Positions 1 to 8,984 of a stretch of 64,000 nucleotides of DNA are shown here, one piece after another (within the stretch, counting starts at the first letter, position 1; the number at the start of each line of letters is the position of its first letter). Both the position numbers and the translations under genes were made by a program. Below the pieces are notes generated by a model. The model was not told the DNA's origin. It saw only the letters and a program-made list of their open reading frames with translations, and ran no database searches. The stretch comes from UBA5109 sp965661005 (GTDB lineage: Bacteria > Pseudomonadota > Gammaproteobacteria > Pseudomonadales > Pseudohongiellaceae): NCBI GenBank assembly GCA_965661005.1, contig CBFICB010000008.1, positions 67,038 to 131,037 on the forward strand, in the 5' to 3' direction.

Positions 1-133
1 GAACAAATAGCAAGCCATGAGACTACCCTATTCATTCTTTGCTAAGCAAGCCAATCATATCGATCAATTGATATAGTTCGGTCAGCGCTTTTATCTTCTT
101 TTGATGCGCTATTTTATAGTCCTGACTGAGGCT

Positions 134-1348
134 TTAATTTAAAAGCCGCGCTTTTTCTTTCAATAAATTCACGAAGGCAAGCTGCGTACCAGTTGGATTC
201 CAGCTTTTTCGTACAGTAATACCAATGGGCCTGGGCGTTTGAATTAATTCGAAGTTTATTTTAACCAGGCTGCCATTCTTCAATTCATGCTGAAACTGGT
301 GTTCTGAGCTCAGGGTTAACCAGTCTTCTCCCAGTAATAATGAACGAACCAAGCCTTGGGAGCCTGATTCAACTATTCTTTCCGGCATTTCCACTCCCTC
401 CCCCGTAAACACCTTATCAAATAAAGCTCTTGTTGGTGTGCCAGGCCTTAAAACAACCCAGGGATAGGTCGACAGCGTTTTTAGTGACACTGCCTGTCCA
501 GTGGCTAAAGGGTGACCCGCTCTGGCTAGAATTTCAATTGATGAAGCAAAGAGTTGTTCCTGCTTGATATCTTCACTTGGATATGGGAAACGCAGTGCAC
601 CAATTAAGAGGTCAATTTCACCATTACGTAAATGCTTCAGTAAATCGTCATAAATGCCATCAATAACGCTTATTTTAAAGTTCGGGAAACGTTTATTAAC
701 CTCAATAATGGTTGTGGGTAATATCGATGCGCGAGCTAAGGGCATGCTACCAACAGTAATTTTTCCCAGTTCACGATTATGGAAAGCATTAACCTCCTCT
801 CGAGCTTGCGTAATTTCATTAAATGCTAATTTTGATAACCGAGCCAATTTGAGAGCGGCCTTGCTGCAAGCAATACCTGTAGTGGTTTTCTCAAATAGCA
901 CTGTTCCTAACTGACTTTCTAGGGATCGAGCTGCTCGATGCAAGGAAGATTGCGATACCCCTAGAGTGCGGCTGGCTATACTGAAATTCTGAGACTGTGT
1001 AATACCAATTAAGTTTCTTAATTGGGTCGTCGTGATGGCATGAACAAGCTGCGAAGGCTTTACGACTTTACCATCACTTATGCGCGACAAACCTTGTAAA
1101 CCTGACAAAATCAGACTTAATGCTCTTCTAACTCTAAATTTAAAAATAAAGCCTGTTTCTGTAGGCAGCATTCCATCACTTTGCCTGTGGAATAATGTCG
1201 TGTTTAGCTCATCCTCCAGCTTGGCTATTGCCTGAGTAACAGCCGATTGCGAAAGATATACTTTTTCAGCGGCTTTACTAATACTTCCTGAATCAAGTAC
1301 CTCAAGAAACACTCTTAAATGCCTTAAATTCAACATTTCTGAAGACAC
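134..1348 (-). CDS. LysR-type regulator with two N-terminal HTH domains
   Basis: 404-residue LysR-family transcription factor, about 100 residues longer than the usual 300. The extra length is a second DNA-binding unit. A first winged HTH covers about residues 7-66 (SISKAAEKVYLSQSAVTQAI), a second about 105-165 (SIASRTLGVSQSSLHRAARS), and a single effector-binding domain starts near residue 195. The start is GTG at 1348, preceded by AGGAGAGC. It is divergent from the protocatechuate 4,5-cleavage operon across a 221-bp gap, so it is probably that operon's activator, with a pathway intermediate as inducer. The effector is inference; the family and the duplicated HTH are read directly from the sequence. 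Confidence 0.9.
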   Translation of the reverse strand: MSSEMLNLRHLRVFLEVLDSGSISKAAEKVYLSQSAVTQAIAKLEDELNTTLFHRQSDGMLPTETGFIFKFRVRRALSLILSGLQGLSRISDGKVVKPSQLVHAITTTQLRNLIGITQSQNFSIASRTLGVSQSSLHRAARSLESQLGTVLFEKTTTGIACSKAALKLARLSKLAFNEITQAREEVNAFHNRELGKITVGSMPLARASILPTTIIEVNKRFPNFKISVIDGIYDDLLKHLRNGEIDLLIGALRFPYPSEDIKQEQLFASSIEILARAGHPLATGQAVSLKTLSTYPWVVLRPGTPTRALFDKVFTGEGVEMPERIVESGSQGLVRSLLLGEDWLTLSSEHQFQHELKNGSLVKINFELIQTPRPIGITVRKSWNPTGTQLAFVNLLKEKARLLN

Positions 1349-1508
1349 AAAGCTCTCCTATAATTTTTATATTTTTATACAGTCTATCTCAAAAACTAAT
1401 AACAGAGTCCTTAAATTTTATTTGAATTGTTCTAAGCGGCCAACTATATTGGCTGCCTCGTTTTAAATAGGTGAAAATTTATATCCTGAATATTTTTTTC
1501 TGAACCCC

Positions 1509-1530
1509 TAATAAACTAATTAGCCTATTA
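1509..1530. promoter_or_regulatory. Candidate LysR operator in the divergent lig promoter
   Basis: Imperfect inverted repeat with TAATA and TATTA arms separated by 12 bases, lying 40-60 bases before ligK in the gap shared with the LysR gene. LysR-type boxes are usually T-N11-A with dyad symmetry, so this AT-rich dyad is a plausible site. The evidence is symmetry and position only. Confidence 0.25.
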
Positions 1531-1569
1531 AATTTATTCATAAACAAAGCCCTAACTTAGAGTCCAAAT

Positions 1570-2268
1570 ATGTCCATAGTCGTTACTAACCCTCCCCGCG
1601 TAGCTGCTGAATTAGTTAAGCAATTCTCCAAACTGGGCGTTGCAACTGTTCATGAAGCTCAAGGCCGAAAAGGTCTTATGTCTGCTGATATCAAACCCAT
1701 TTATCGACCTGCAGAAATTGTCGGCACAGCAGTCACCTGTGAAGTTGCTCCCGGTGATAACTGGATGATTCATGTTGCTGTCGAACAATGTCGTGAAGGC
1801 GATATATTGGTTGTTACCCCAACAAGCCCCTGTTCGGATGGTTATTTTGGTGATTTACTTGCTGAATCTCTACGGGCTCAGGGTGTTCGTGGACTCATCA
1901 TGGACGCCGGCGTGCGTGACATTGCCACCTTAACTGAAATGCAATTTCCGGTTTGGTCTAAAACAGTATTCGCTCAGGGCACCGTGAAAGAAACAACAGC
2001 CAATGTAAATACGCCTATTGTTTGTGGTGATGCCTTAGTCAACCCAGGGGATCTTATCGTCGCAGATGATGATGGCGTGGTGGTTGTTCATCAAAAAGAT
2101 GTCGAAAGCACCTTGAAGAATGCGCAGGCCCGCGAGGCAAATGAAGCCGCTAAGCGTGAACGTCTCGCCAGTGGAGAGCTTGGTCTGGATATTTACAGCA
2201 TGCGTGAACGTTTAGCAGACAAAGGGCTAAGCTATATTGATTATGAAACCTGGAAGGATTCCCAGTAG
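1570..2268 (+). CDS. ligK: 4-carboxy-4-hydroxy-2-oxoadipate aldolase / oxaloacetate decarboxylase (LigK)
   Basis: 232-residue RraA-fold class II aldolase. It cleaves 4-carboxy-4-hydroxy-2-oxoadipate to pyruvate and oxaloacetate, the last step of protocatechuate 4,5-cleavage; family members also decarboxylate oxaloacetate. The metal and substrate-binding segment is visible as GDLLAESLRAQGVRGLIMDA and GVRDIATL (about residues 95-125), and GDLIVADDDGVVVV follows near 160. First gene of the operon. Its TAG is followed two bases later by the ATG of the tautomerase gene. RraA-fold proteins also include RNase E inhibitors, but the lig neighbourhood decides for the aldolase. Confidence 0.93.
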   Translation: MSIVVTNPPRVAAELVKQFSKLGVATVHEAQGRKGLMSADIKPIYRPAEIVGTAVTCEVAPGDNWMIHVAVEQCREGDILVVTPTSPCSDGYFGDLLAESLRAQGVRGLIMDAGVRDIATLTEMQFPVWSKTVFAQGTVKETTANVNTPIVCGDALVNPGDLIVADDDGVVVVHQKDVESTLKNAQAREANEAAKRERLASGELGLDIYSMRERLADKGLSYIDYETWKDSQ

Positions 2269-2270
2269 CA

Positions 2271-3365
2271 ATGCAGTCAGCCATTCCCTGTTCTTTAATG
2301 CGCGGAGGCACCTCTAAAGGCCTGTTTTTTCTGGCTGATCAGCTTCCTGATGAACCAAAAAAGCGCGACAGCATTCTCATGGCTGCGATGGGCTCTCCTG
2401 ACGACAGACAAATTGATGGTGTCGGTGGCGCTCACCCCTTAACCAGCAAGGTAGCCATTGTCAACGCCTCGACTCACCCAGAGGCGGACGTTGATTACCT
2501 TTTTCTGCAAGTATCTGTCGACCAGGCTTTAGTTAGCGATTCGCAAAATTGCGGCAATATGTTGGCAGGAGTCGGACCTTTTGCTATCGAACAGGGCCTT
2601 ATCAAAGCTACTAAGGGTAAAACCAAGGTACGTATTTATATGGTTAACACCGGCGGCATCGCCGTTGCAGAAGTTCAAACACCTGACGGTAATGTTGAAT
2701 ACAGTGGTGATGCACGTATTGATGGCGTCCCAGGAACGGCCGCACCGGTCCTAATCGAATTCCTTAATATTGCCGGGTCTAGTTGCGGTAACTTACTGCC
2801 AACAGGTAATTTAATTGACCATATAGATGGCATAGACGTGACTTGCATCGATAACGGCATGCCGGTTGTATTAATCAGGGCAAAAGACCTTGGTAAATCG
2901 GGCTATGAGTCTCCTCATGAGTTGGAAAAGGATCAGGCACTTAAGCAGCGAATTGAAAAAATTCGTCTACAACTTGGTGAGGCAATGAACCTCGGGGATG
3001 TTAGCCAGAAGACTGTGCCAAAAATTTCATTAATTGCAGCCCCTAAAAATAATGGTGCTGTCACGACACGGACTTTTATTCCACATCGAGTTCATGAAGC
3101 TATTGGTGTGCTTGGAGCAGCAAGTGTTGCAACTGCTTGTATTTTGCCGGGGACTGTCGCCGAACCACTCGTGAACATTCATCCTGATGAGAGCATACAT
3201 TTAGTTGATGTCGAACATCCCACAGGTTTTTTCAGTGTTGGAATTGAGCTTGATAAGCGTTCAACCCAGCCTGAAATTAAACGCGTCGCCCTACTTCGCA
3301 CAGCACGTTTGCTGATGCGTGGAGAAGTTCTTGTTCCTGATGATCTTAACCAGAATCTAAAATGA
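2271..3365 (+). CDS. galD: 4-oxalomesaconate tautomerase / isomerase (GalD or LigU type, PrpF family)
   Basis: 364-residue PrpF/diaminopimelate-epimerase-fold protein. The N-terminus (LMRGGTSKGLFF) and NCGNMLAGVGPFA (about residue 92) are typical of PrpF, GalD and LigU. In this pathway the enzyme moves a double bond or tautomerises 4-oxalomesaconate so that LigJ can hydrate it. From sequence alone the tautomerase (GalD) and the 1,3-allylic isomerase (LigU) cannot be separated; pairing with a LigJ-type rather than a GalB-type hydratase slightly favours the LigU reaction. Lies between ligK and ligJ with 2- and 10-base gaps. Confidence 0.88.
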   Translation: MQSAIPCSLMRGGTSKGLFFLADQLPDEPKKRDSILMAAMGSPDDRQIDGVGGAHPLTSKVAIVNASTHPEADVDYLFLQVSVDQALVSDSQNCGNMLAGVGPFAIEQGLIKATKGKTKVRIYMVNTGGIAVAEVQTPDGNVEYSGDARIDGVPGTAAPVLIEFLNIAGSSCGNLLPTGNLIDHIDGIDVTCIDNGMPVVLIRAKDLGKSGYESPHELEKDQALKQRIEKIRLQLGEAMNLGDVSQKTVPKISLIAAPKNNGAVTTRTFIPHRVHEAIGVLGAASVATACILPGTVAEPLVNIHPDESIHLVDVEHPTGFFSVGIELDKRSTQPEIKRVALLRTARLLMRGEVLVPDDLNQNLK

Positions 3366-3375
3366 GATTAGCACT

Positions 3376-4401
3376 ATGACACTAATAATCGATTGCCACG
3401 GGCATTACACAACTGCACCAGCTCCTCATCAGACTTTTCGTGAATCGCAGCTGGATGCATTTGCATCGGGTAAGGTCTTACCTGAAGTACCAGAAATCAG
3501 TGATGATGAAATACGAGAAAGTATTGAACTCAACCAGCTCAGACTACTGCGTGAACGCGGCGCCGATATGACCATTTTTTCACCTCGCGCTTCTGCTATG
3601 GCCCACCATCTAGGTGACCAGACTGTTTCACAACAATGGACCGAAGCCTGTAATAATTTAATCAAACGCGTTGTAGACCTCTATCCGGAATATTTTGTCG
3701 GCGTATGCCAATTACCACAATCACCCGGAGTATCGATTGAGCATTCCATTGCCGAGCTGGAGCGATGCGTGAGTGAGCTAGGGTTTATCGGCTGCAATCT
3801 TAACCCTGATCCATCTGGTGGAAACTGGACCTCTAAGCCTTTGACCGACCCAAGCTGGTATCCTTTTTTTGAGAAAATGGTTGAATTGGATGTTCCTGCC
3901 ATGATCCATGTCTCTGGCTCCTGCAATTCAAATTTCCACGCCACCGGTGCCCATTACATTAATGCTGACACAACGGCGTTTATGCAATTCCTGCAAGGCG
4001 ATCTCTTTACCGATTTCCCCGATCTGCGCTTTATCATCCCTCATGGTGGTGGCGCCGTGCCATATCATTGGGGACGCTATAGAGGTTTGGCCGACATGTT
4101 AGAAAAACCAAAACTGAAAGATCATGTAATGAAAAATGTTTTTTTCGATACCTGTGTTTATCACCAGCCTGGCATTGATTTGTTATTTCAGGTTATTGAC
4201 ATAGACAACATCCTTTTTGGCTCAGAAATGGTTGGCGCTGTTCGCGGAATTGACCCGGAAACCGGCCATTATTTTGATGACACCAAACGCTATATTGAAG
4301 CACTTGATCTTTCAACAGAGTATCGCCACAAAGTTTTCGAAGGCAATGCCAGACGCGTCTATCCACGTTTGGATGCCTTACTGAAAGAACAAGGTAAATA
4401 A
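3376..4401 (+). CDS. ligJ: 4-oxalomesaconate hydratase (LigJ), amidohydrolase superfamily
   Basis: 341-residue metal-dependent amidohydrolase-fold hydratase making 4-carboxy-4-hydroxy-2-oxoadipate from the isomerised oxalomesaconate. Metal-binding segments: IIDCHGHYTT at the N-terminus (HxH), an MIHVSGSCN segment near residue 178, and FIIPHGGGAVPYHWGR near 220; FGSEMVGAVRG near 280 carries the C-terminal acidic region. Length and motifs match LigJ. It follows galD after 10 bases. A stable hairpin lies between this gene and ligI. Confidence 0.93.
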   Translation: MTLIIDCHGHYTTAPAPHQTFRESQLDAFASGKVLPEVPEISDDEIRESIELNQLRLLRERGADMTIFSPRASAMAHHLGDQTVSQQWTEACNNLIKRVVDLYPEYFVGVCQLPQSPGVSIEHSIAELERCVSELGFIGCNLNPDPSGGNWTSKPLTDPSWYPFFEKMVELDVPAMIHVSGSCNSNFHATGAHYINADTTAFMQFLQGDLFTDFPDLRFIIPHGGGAVPYHWGRYRGLADMLEKPKLKDHVMKNVFFDTCVYHQPGIDLLFQVIDIDNILFGSEMVGAVRGIDPETGHYFDDTKRYIEALDLSTEYRHKVFEGNARRVYPRLDALLKEQGK

Positions 4402-4431
4402 GCGCCTGGAACACGGATTAATTTATTTCAA

Positions 4432-4460
4432 ATCAAGGCGTCTTTAACTTTCGCCTTGAT
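4432..4460. other. Hairpin between ligJ and ligI
   Basis: Perfect 9-bp arms ATCAAGGCG and CGCCTTGAT with an 11-base loop, in the 93-base gap between ligJ and ligI. No T-run follows on either strand, so it does not look like a simple rho-independent terminator. It could be an RNA-processing or stability element that sets different levels for the upstream and downstream halves of the operon. Confidence 0.6.
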
Positions 4461-4494
4461 AACATTTAAAACAAAATAAGAAGTTACAATAAAA

Positions 4495-5394
4495 ATGAGT
4501 CAATTTACGCAAGATCCTGATTGGTTGCCGTTTCACCCAAGCCCGGTCAAACCAAGTTTTGTTCCTCCTGCTGGAGCCGTTGACGCCCATTGCCATGTAT
4601 TCGGTCCAGGCGACATATTCCCCTATGCTCCAAGCCGTAAATATACCCCTTGCGATGCACCCAAAGAAAAGCTTTGGGCCTTACGAGATCATCTGGGTTT
4701 TTCCCGCAATGTTATTGTTCAGGCCACCTGTCATGGCGCCGACAATAGAGCGCTTGTCGATGCCCTGCAACATTCAAATGGAAAAGCACGTGGTGTGGCA
4801 ACAGTTGACCAGAAGGTAAGCGATGAAGAACTTCAAAAGCTTCATGCGGCAGGCGTCCGTGGTGTCAGATTTAATTTTGTTAAACGTTTAGTGGATGCCC
4901 TGCCATTTGATAGCCTGCATGAAATTGCCGGCCGTATAAAAGCCTTGGGCTGGCATATCGTAATTTATTTTGAAGCAGCTGAGTTAGCTGAGCTTTACGA
5001 TTTTTTTACCGGTTTACCCACAACCGTCGTTGTCGACCACATGGGTCGACCGGATGTAAGCAAAACAGTTGATGGCCCCGAATTTGAACTCTTTGTGAAG
5101 TTAATGACAGACAATAAAAACTTCTGGTCAAAAGTGAGTTGCCCTGAGCGCCTGTCTTTCGAGGGACCTCCGGATTACAGCGACGTCATTCCTTTTGCCA
5201 GACACATTATCGAATCTTTCCCTGATCGCGTGCTATGGGGTACAGACTGGCCACATCCAAATATGAAGAATCATATGCCTGATGACGGACATTTAGTTGA
5301 TGTCATTCCACATATAGCGCCTACAACTGAGTTACAACAAAAACTATTAATTGATAACCCCATGCGCCTATATTGGCCTGACGAAGTTACTTAA
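4495..5394 (+). CDS. ligI: 2-pyrone-4,6-dicarboxylate hydrolase (LigI)
   Basis: 299-residue amidohydrolase-superfamily lactonase that opens 2-pyrone-4,6-dicarboxylate to 4-oxalomesaconate. Seen: VDAHCHVFGPG (HxH, about residues 29-39), RGVRFNF near 120, VVVDHMGRPDVS near 180 and LWGTDWPHPNM near 245, whose Asp is the family general base. Family enzymes are notable for not needing a metal. It sits just before ligAB, in keeping with the order of the pathway. Confidence 0.95.
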   Translation: MSQFTQDPDWLPFHPSPVKPSFVPPAGAVDAHCHVFGPGDIFPYAPSRKYTPCDAPKEKLWALRDHLGFSRNVIVQATCHGADNRALVDALQHSNGKARGVATVDQKVSDEELQKLHAAGVRGVRFNFVKRLVDALPFDSLHEIAGRIKALGWHIVIYFEAAELAELYDFFTGLPTTVVVDHMGRPDVSKTVDGPEFELFVKLMTDNKNFWSKVSCPERLSFEGPPDYSDVIPFARHIIESFPDRVLWGTDWPHPNMKNHMPDDGHLVDVIPHIAPTTELQQKLLIDNPMRLYWPDEVT

Positions 5395-5417
5395 AAAGAC
5401 AACCAGAGGGAATTCCA

Positions 5418-5816
5418 ATGGCATTAGATAAACCTTATTCAGACATTCCTGGAACCACTATTTTCGATGCAGATATGGCACGTATCGGTTTTCATTTAAA
5501 TCAGTTTGCCATGTCTCTTATGAAGCCTGAAAACCGAAAGCGATTCAAAGCTGATGAACGCGCCTATCTTGATGAATGGCCGATGACGGAAGATCAAAAA
5601 CAAGCTGTGCTTGACCGGGATTACAATCGAATGATGTCCCTGGGTGGAAATGTATATTTTTTAGCCAAAATATTCTCAACAGACGGACTTAGCTTTCAGG
5701 TTGCCGCTGGCAGCATGACCGGCATGTCTACTGAAGAATACGCTCAAATGATGCTCAATGGCGGCAGATCACCCGAAGGAAATCGTTACAAGCATGAACA
5801 AAAAGGAGAATCATAA
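5418..5816 (+). CDS. ligA: Protocatechuate 4,5-dioxygenase alpha subunit (LigA)
   Basis: 132-residue helical small subunit of the class III extradiol dioxygenase. Seen: the helical segment SLMKPENRKRFKADERAYLD and MTEDQKQAVLDRDYNRMMSL, then GGNVYFLAKIFSTDGLSFQ, which in the known structure lids the active site. A GAGGGAA ribosome site precedes the ATG. Its TAA shares one base with the ATG of ligB, so the two subunits are probably translationally coupled. Confidence 0.96.
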   Translation: MALDKPYSDIPGTTIFDADMARIGFHLNQFAMSLMKPENRKRFKADERAYLDEWPMTEDQKQAVLDRDYNRMMSLGGNVYFLAKIFSTDGLSFQVAAGSMTGMSTEEYAQMMLNGGRSPEGNRYKHEQKGES

Positions 5817-6655
5817 TGGCTAAAATTACCGCTGGTGTCACCACATCGCACGTCCCTGCTATTGGGGCAGCACTGGATAATGGCAAAGCAAATGAGGAAT
5901 ACTGGAAACCCGTATTTGCCGGCTATGATTATTCAAAAAAATGGATCGCTGAACAAAAACCTGATGTCATTATTCTTGTTTATAACGATCATGCAACTGC
6001 TTTTAGTCTGGATTTAATCCCTACATTTGCCTTGGGTTGTGGTGAAAAATACAAACCCGCGGATGAAGGCTGGGGACCAAGACCCGTTCCTGATGTCTAC
6101 AGCCACCAGGAACTGGCATCACATATTACCCAATCAGTCATAAGCGATAATTTTGATTTAACTGTCGTTAATACCATGGACGTCGATCATGGACTGACGG
6201 TACCCCTTTCTCTCATGTTTGGTGAAACCGATGCCTGGCCTTGTAAGGTAATCCCTTTAGCAGTAAATGTCGTATTATATCCACCACCATCAGGACAACG
6301 CTGCTATGAGCTCGGCAAGGCCTTGCGTAAAGCCGTTGAAAGCTTTGATGATGACTTGAACGTTCAAATATGGGGCACTGGCGGCATGAGCCATCAGTTG
6401 CAAGGACCCAGAGCTGGTTTAATCAATAAAGAATTTGATAATAACTTTCTGGATACGCTTGTGAACGACCCCGAAACGCAAGCCAAAGTTCCACATATCG
6501 ATTATGTCCGTGAAGCAGGTTCTGAAGGGGTGGAATTAGTGATGTGGCTGATTATGCGCGGAGCCTTAAATGATGAAGTCATCGAAAAGCATCGTTTTTA
6601 TCATGTGCCTGCATCTAACACCGCTGTAGGACATTTGATTCTGGAAAACAAATAG
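5816..6655 (+). CDS. ligB: Protocatechuate 4,5-dioxygenase beta (catalytic) subunit (LigB)
   Basis: 279-residue catalytic subunit that opens protocatechuate between C4 and C5 to 4-carboxy-2-hydroxymuconate-6-semialdehyde with Fe(II). The expected iron ligands are visible: His12 in GVTTSHVPAIG, His59 in YNDHATAF and a Glu near residue 240 in SEGVELVMWL. His193 in GGMSHQL fits the second-shell catalytic His. AGGAGA lies inside the end of ligA. With LigA it forms the ring-cleaving enzyme at the centre of the operon. Confidence 0.96.
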   Translation: MAKITAGVTTSHVPAIGAALDNGKANEEYWKPVFAGYDYSKKWIAEQKPDVIILVYNDHATAFSLDLIPTFALGCGEKYKPADEGWGPRPVPDVYSHQELASHITQSVISDNFDLTVVNTMDVDHGLTVPLSLMFGETDAWPCKVIPLAVNVVLYPPPSGQRCYELGKALRKAVESFDDDLNVQIWGTGGMSHQLQGPRAGLINKEFDNNFLDTLVNDPETQAKVPHIDYVREAGSEGVELVMWLIMRGALNDEVIEKHRFYHVPASNTAVGHLILENK

Positions 6656-6735
6656 CTTTTTCCTGGCGCTCTTTAGCTAAATACAATACTTAAAAATTAT
6701 AGTCGCACTGAATAAAGAATAGGAGTTAATGATTA

Positions 6736-7686
6736 ATGAATGTTGCAATTGCTGGACCTGGAGCCTTTGGTATTAAACATCTGGATGGTATTGCCAATAT
6801 CGACGGAATCAATGTCATCTCATTGATAGGCCGCAGCCTTGAGAAAACCCAAGCGGTCGCAGATAAATACAATGTTTCACATGTTTGCACGGATTTGACT
6901 GATGCGCTGGAATTACCGGATTTGGATGCAGTGATTCTTTGCACACCAACTCAGATGCATGCATCGCAGGCTATACAATGCATGAAAGCCGGCGTGAATG
7001 TGCAGGTTGAAATTCCACTTGCCGATAGCTGGGAAGAAGCCGAAGAAGTTCAACACGTTCAGCAAGAAACCGGACTTATTTGCATGGTTGGTCACACCCG
7101 TCGTTTCAACCCTTCTCATCAATGGGTACATAACAAAATTCAAGCGGGTGAAATCAACATTCAACAAATGGATGTGCAGACCTACTTCTTCAGACGCTCT
7201 AACATGAATGCTCTAGGTGAACCACGCTCCTGGACTGACCATCTGTTATGGCATCACACAGCGCATACCGTTGATTTATTCCGTTATCAAACAGGCGAAG
7301 AAGTCGTTCAGGCAAATGCCATTCAGGGCCCAATACATCCGGAACTTGACATCGCAATGGATATGTCTATCCAGTTAAAGTCAAGTTCAGGAGCCCTATG
7401 TACCTTATCATTATCATTCAACAATGACGGTCCTTTAGGGACTTTCTTCAGATATATCTGTGATAACGGCACTTTTATTGCACGTTATGATGACTTGTTT
7501 ACCGGCAAAGAAGAGGCAATTGATGTTTCTCAAGTAGATGTCTCTATGAATGGAATAGAGTTACAGGATCGTGAATTTTTTGCTGCTATAAAAGAGAAGC
7601 GCGAACCAAATTCGAGCGTTGGCAAAGTACTGAATTGTTACAAGGTATTACATGATTTAGAACTTCAACTTAATGCAAACAATTAA
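6736..7686 (+). CDS. ligC: 4-carboxy-2-hydroxymuconate-6-semialdehyde dehydrogenase (LigC)
   Basis: 316-residue GFO/IDH/MocA-type NAD(P)-dependent dehydrogenase that oxidises the ring-cleavage hemiacetal to 2-pyrone-4,6-dicarboxylate. Seen: Rossmann start VAIAGPGAFGIKH, then VILCTPTQMHA, VQVEIPLADSWEEAEEV and MVGHTRRFNPSHQW, followed by a C-terminal substrate domain with SWTDHLLWHHTAHTVDLFRY. AGGAG lies 10 bases before this ATG; an earlier ATG at 6729 is in another frame. Confidence 0.94.
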   Translation: MNVAIAGPGAFGIKHLDGIANIDGINVISLIGRSLEKTQAVADKYNVSHVCTDLTDALELPDLDAVILCTPTQMHASQAIQCMKAGVNVQVEIPLADSWEEAEEVQHVQQETGLICMVGHTRRFNPSHQWVHNKIQAGEINIQQMDVQTYFFRRSNMNALGEPRSWTDHLLWHHTAHTVDLFRYQTGEEVVQANAIQGPIHPELDIAMDMSIQLKSSSGALCTLSLSFNNDGPLGTFFRYICDNGTFIARYDDLFTGKEEAIDVSQVDVSMNGIELQDREFFAAIKEKREPNSSVGKVLNCYKVLHDLELQLNANN

Positions 7687-7730
7687 TATACGCTGATTAC
7701 ACTAATAAAAATTATGGAGACAAGCAAAAA

Positions 7731-8915
7731 ATGAAAACTAAAGTAGCAATTATTGGCTCAGGACCATCCGGATTATTATTAGGCCAACTCCTGCACAATG
7801 CCGGTATTGATAACATTATTATTGAAAGAGTGACACCCGACCATGTCTTAGGCCGTATTAGAGCAGGCTTGCTTGAAGAAGGTTTTGTCAAAATGGTTCG
7901 CGAAGCCGGTGTTTATGAAAGAATGGGTAAAGAAGGTCTGGTTCATGATGGCTTTAAAATTGCCTTTGATGGAAAGATCAGACGGATTGATTTAAAAAAA
8001 TATAGCGGTGGAAAACAGGTCGTCGTCTATGGCCAAACTGAAATAACCAAAGATTTAATGGATGCTCGGGATGCTTCTAGTGCTCAAACTATCTACGAAG
8101 TTGAAAATGTTGAAATTCATGACCCAAAATCAGATTCTCCTTATGTGACTTTTACCACCAAAGAAGGAACGCAGGAGCGTATTGATTGCGACTATGTCGC
8201 GGGCTGTGATGGCTTCCATGGTGTCACACGTAAAACCATTCCAGAGAATATGCGGACTGAACATGAAAAACTTTATAATGTTGGTTGGTTAGGCGTCCTT
8301 TCAGACACACCTCCCATCTCAGATGAACTGATCTATGGCACCAGCGACAGGGGGTTTTTTCTTTGCAGTATGAGGTCAGAAACGCGAAGCCGTTATTATG
8401 TTGACGTATCGATGGATGAAAAAGTAGAAGACTGGTCTGATGAGCGTTTTTGGGAAGAGCTAAGGAGCCGTTTGCCTGAAAGTATAAGAGATAATTTAAT
8501 AACAGGCCCTTCACTAGAAAAAAGTATTGCGCCTTTGCGCAGCTTTATTACTGAACCAATGCAATATGGCCACCTGTTTTTAGTTGGTGATGCTGCCCAT
8601 ATTGTGCCTCCTACGGGCGCGAAAGGTTTGAATCTTGGCAGCAGTGACGTCAACTATCTTTACCGCATTATGCTCAAGGTATATAAGGAAAATAAACCAG
8701 AAGCTATTGAGCAGTATTCAAAACTTTGTCTCAAAAGAATCTGGAAATCCGAGCATTTTTCATGGTGGATGACAAATATGCTGCATAAATTATCAGACAA
8801 TACTTTTGAGCTCGGCGTGCAAAAAAGCGAACTCGATTATTTTACTGGCACTGAAACCGGCTTAAGAGTTGTAGCTGAAAATTATGTAGGCCTGCCTTAC
8901 GACGAAGTTGAATAA
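7731..8915 (+). CDS. pobA: 4-hydroxybenzoate 3-monooxygenase (PobA)
   Basis: 394-residue FAD-dependent aromatic hydroxylase converting 4-hydroxybenzoate to protocatechuate with NAD(P)H and O2. Seen: FAD motif VAIIGSGPSGLLLGQLL at the N-terminus, the DG motif GCDGFHGVTRK near residue 162, and the second FAD motif LVGDAAHIVPPTGAKGLNLG near 282. Length equals the classical Pseudomonas enzyme. Last gene of the operon, which makes the cluster self-sufficient from 4-hydroxybenzoate. A hairpin follows 31 bases after the stop. Confidence 0.96.
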   Translation: MKTKVAIIGSGPSGLLLGQLLHNAGIDNIIIERVTPDHVLGRIRAGLLEEGFVKMVREAGVYERMGKEGLVHDGFKIAFDGKIRRIDLKKYSGGKQVVVYGQTEITKDLMDARDASSAQTIYEVENVEIHDPKSDSPYVTFTTKEGTQERIDCDYVAGCDGFHGVTRKTIPENMRTEHEKLYNVGWLGVLSDTPPISDELIYGTSDRGFFLCSMRSETRSRYYVDVSMDEKVEDWSDERFWEELRSRLPESIRDNLITGPSLEKSIAPLRSFITEPMQYGHLFLVGDAAHIVPPTGAKGLNLGSSDVNYLYRIMLKVYKENKPEAIEQYSKLCLKRIWKSEHFSWWMTNMLHKLSDNTFELGVQKSELDYFTGTETGLRVVAENYVGLPYDEVE

Positions 8916-8946
8916 GTAGTTTTCTAATAAAAACAGAATTGAGTTT

Positions 8947-8966
8947 GAAGCGGCATAGACCGCTTC
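8947..8966 (+). terminator. Hairpin after pobA, possible operon terminator
   Basis: Perfect 7-bp stem GAAGCGG / CCGCTTC with a 6-base loop, 31 bases after the pobA stop. The sequence after it is not T-rich, so termination would be weak or Rho-assisted. Its position at the end of the operon supports the call. Confidence 0.45.
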
Positions 8967-8984
8967 TAATCAGCTTTCAGGTAA

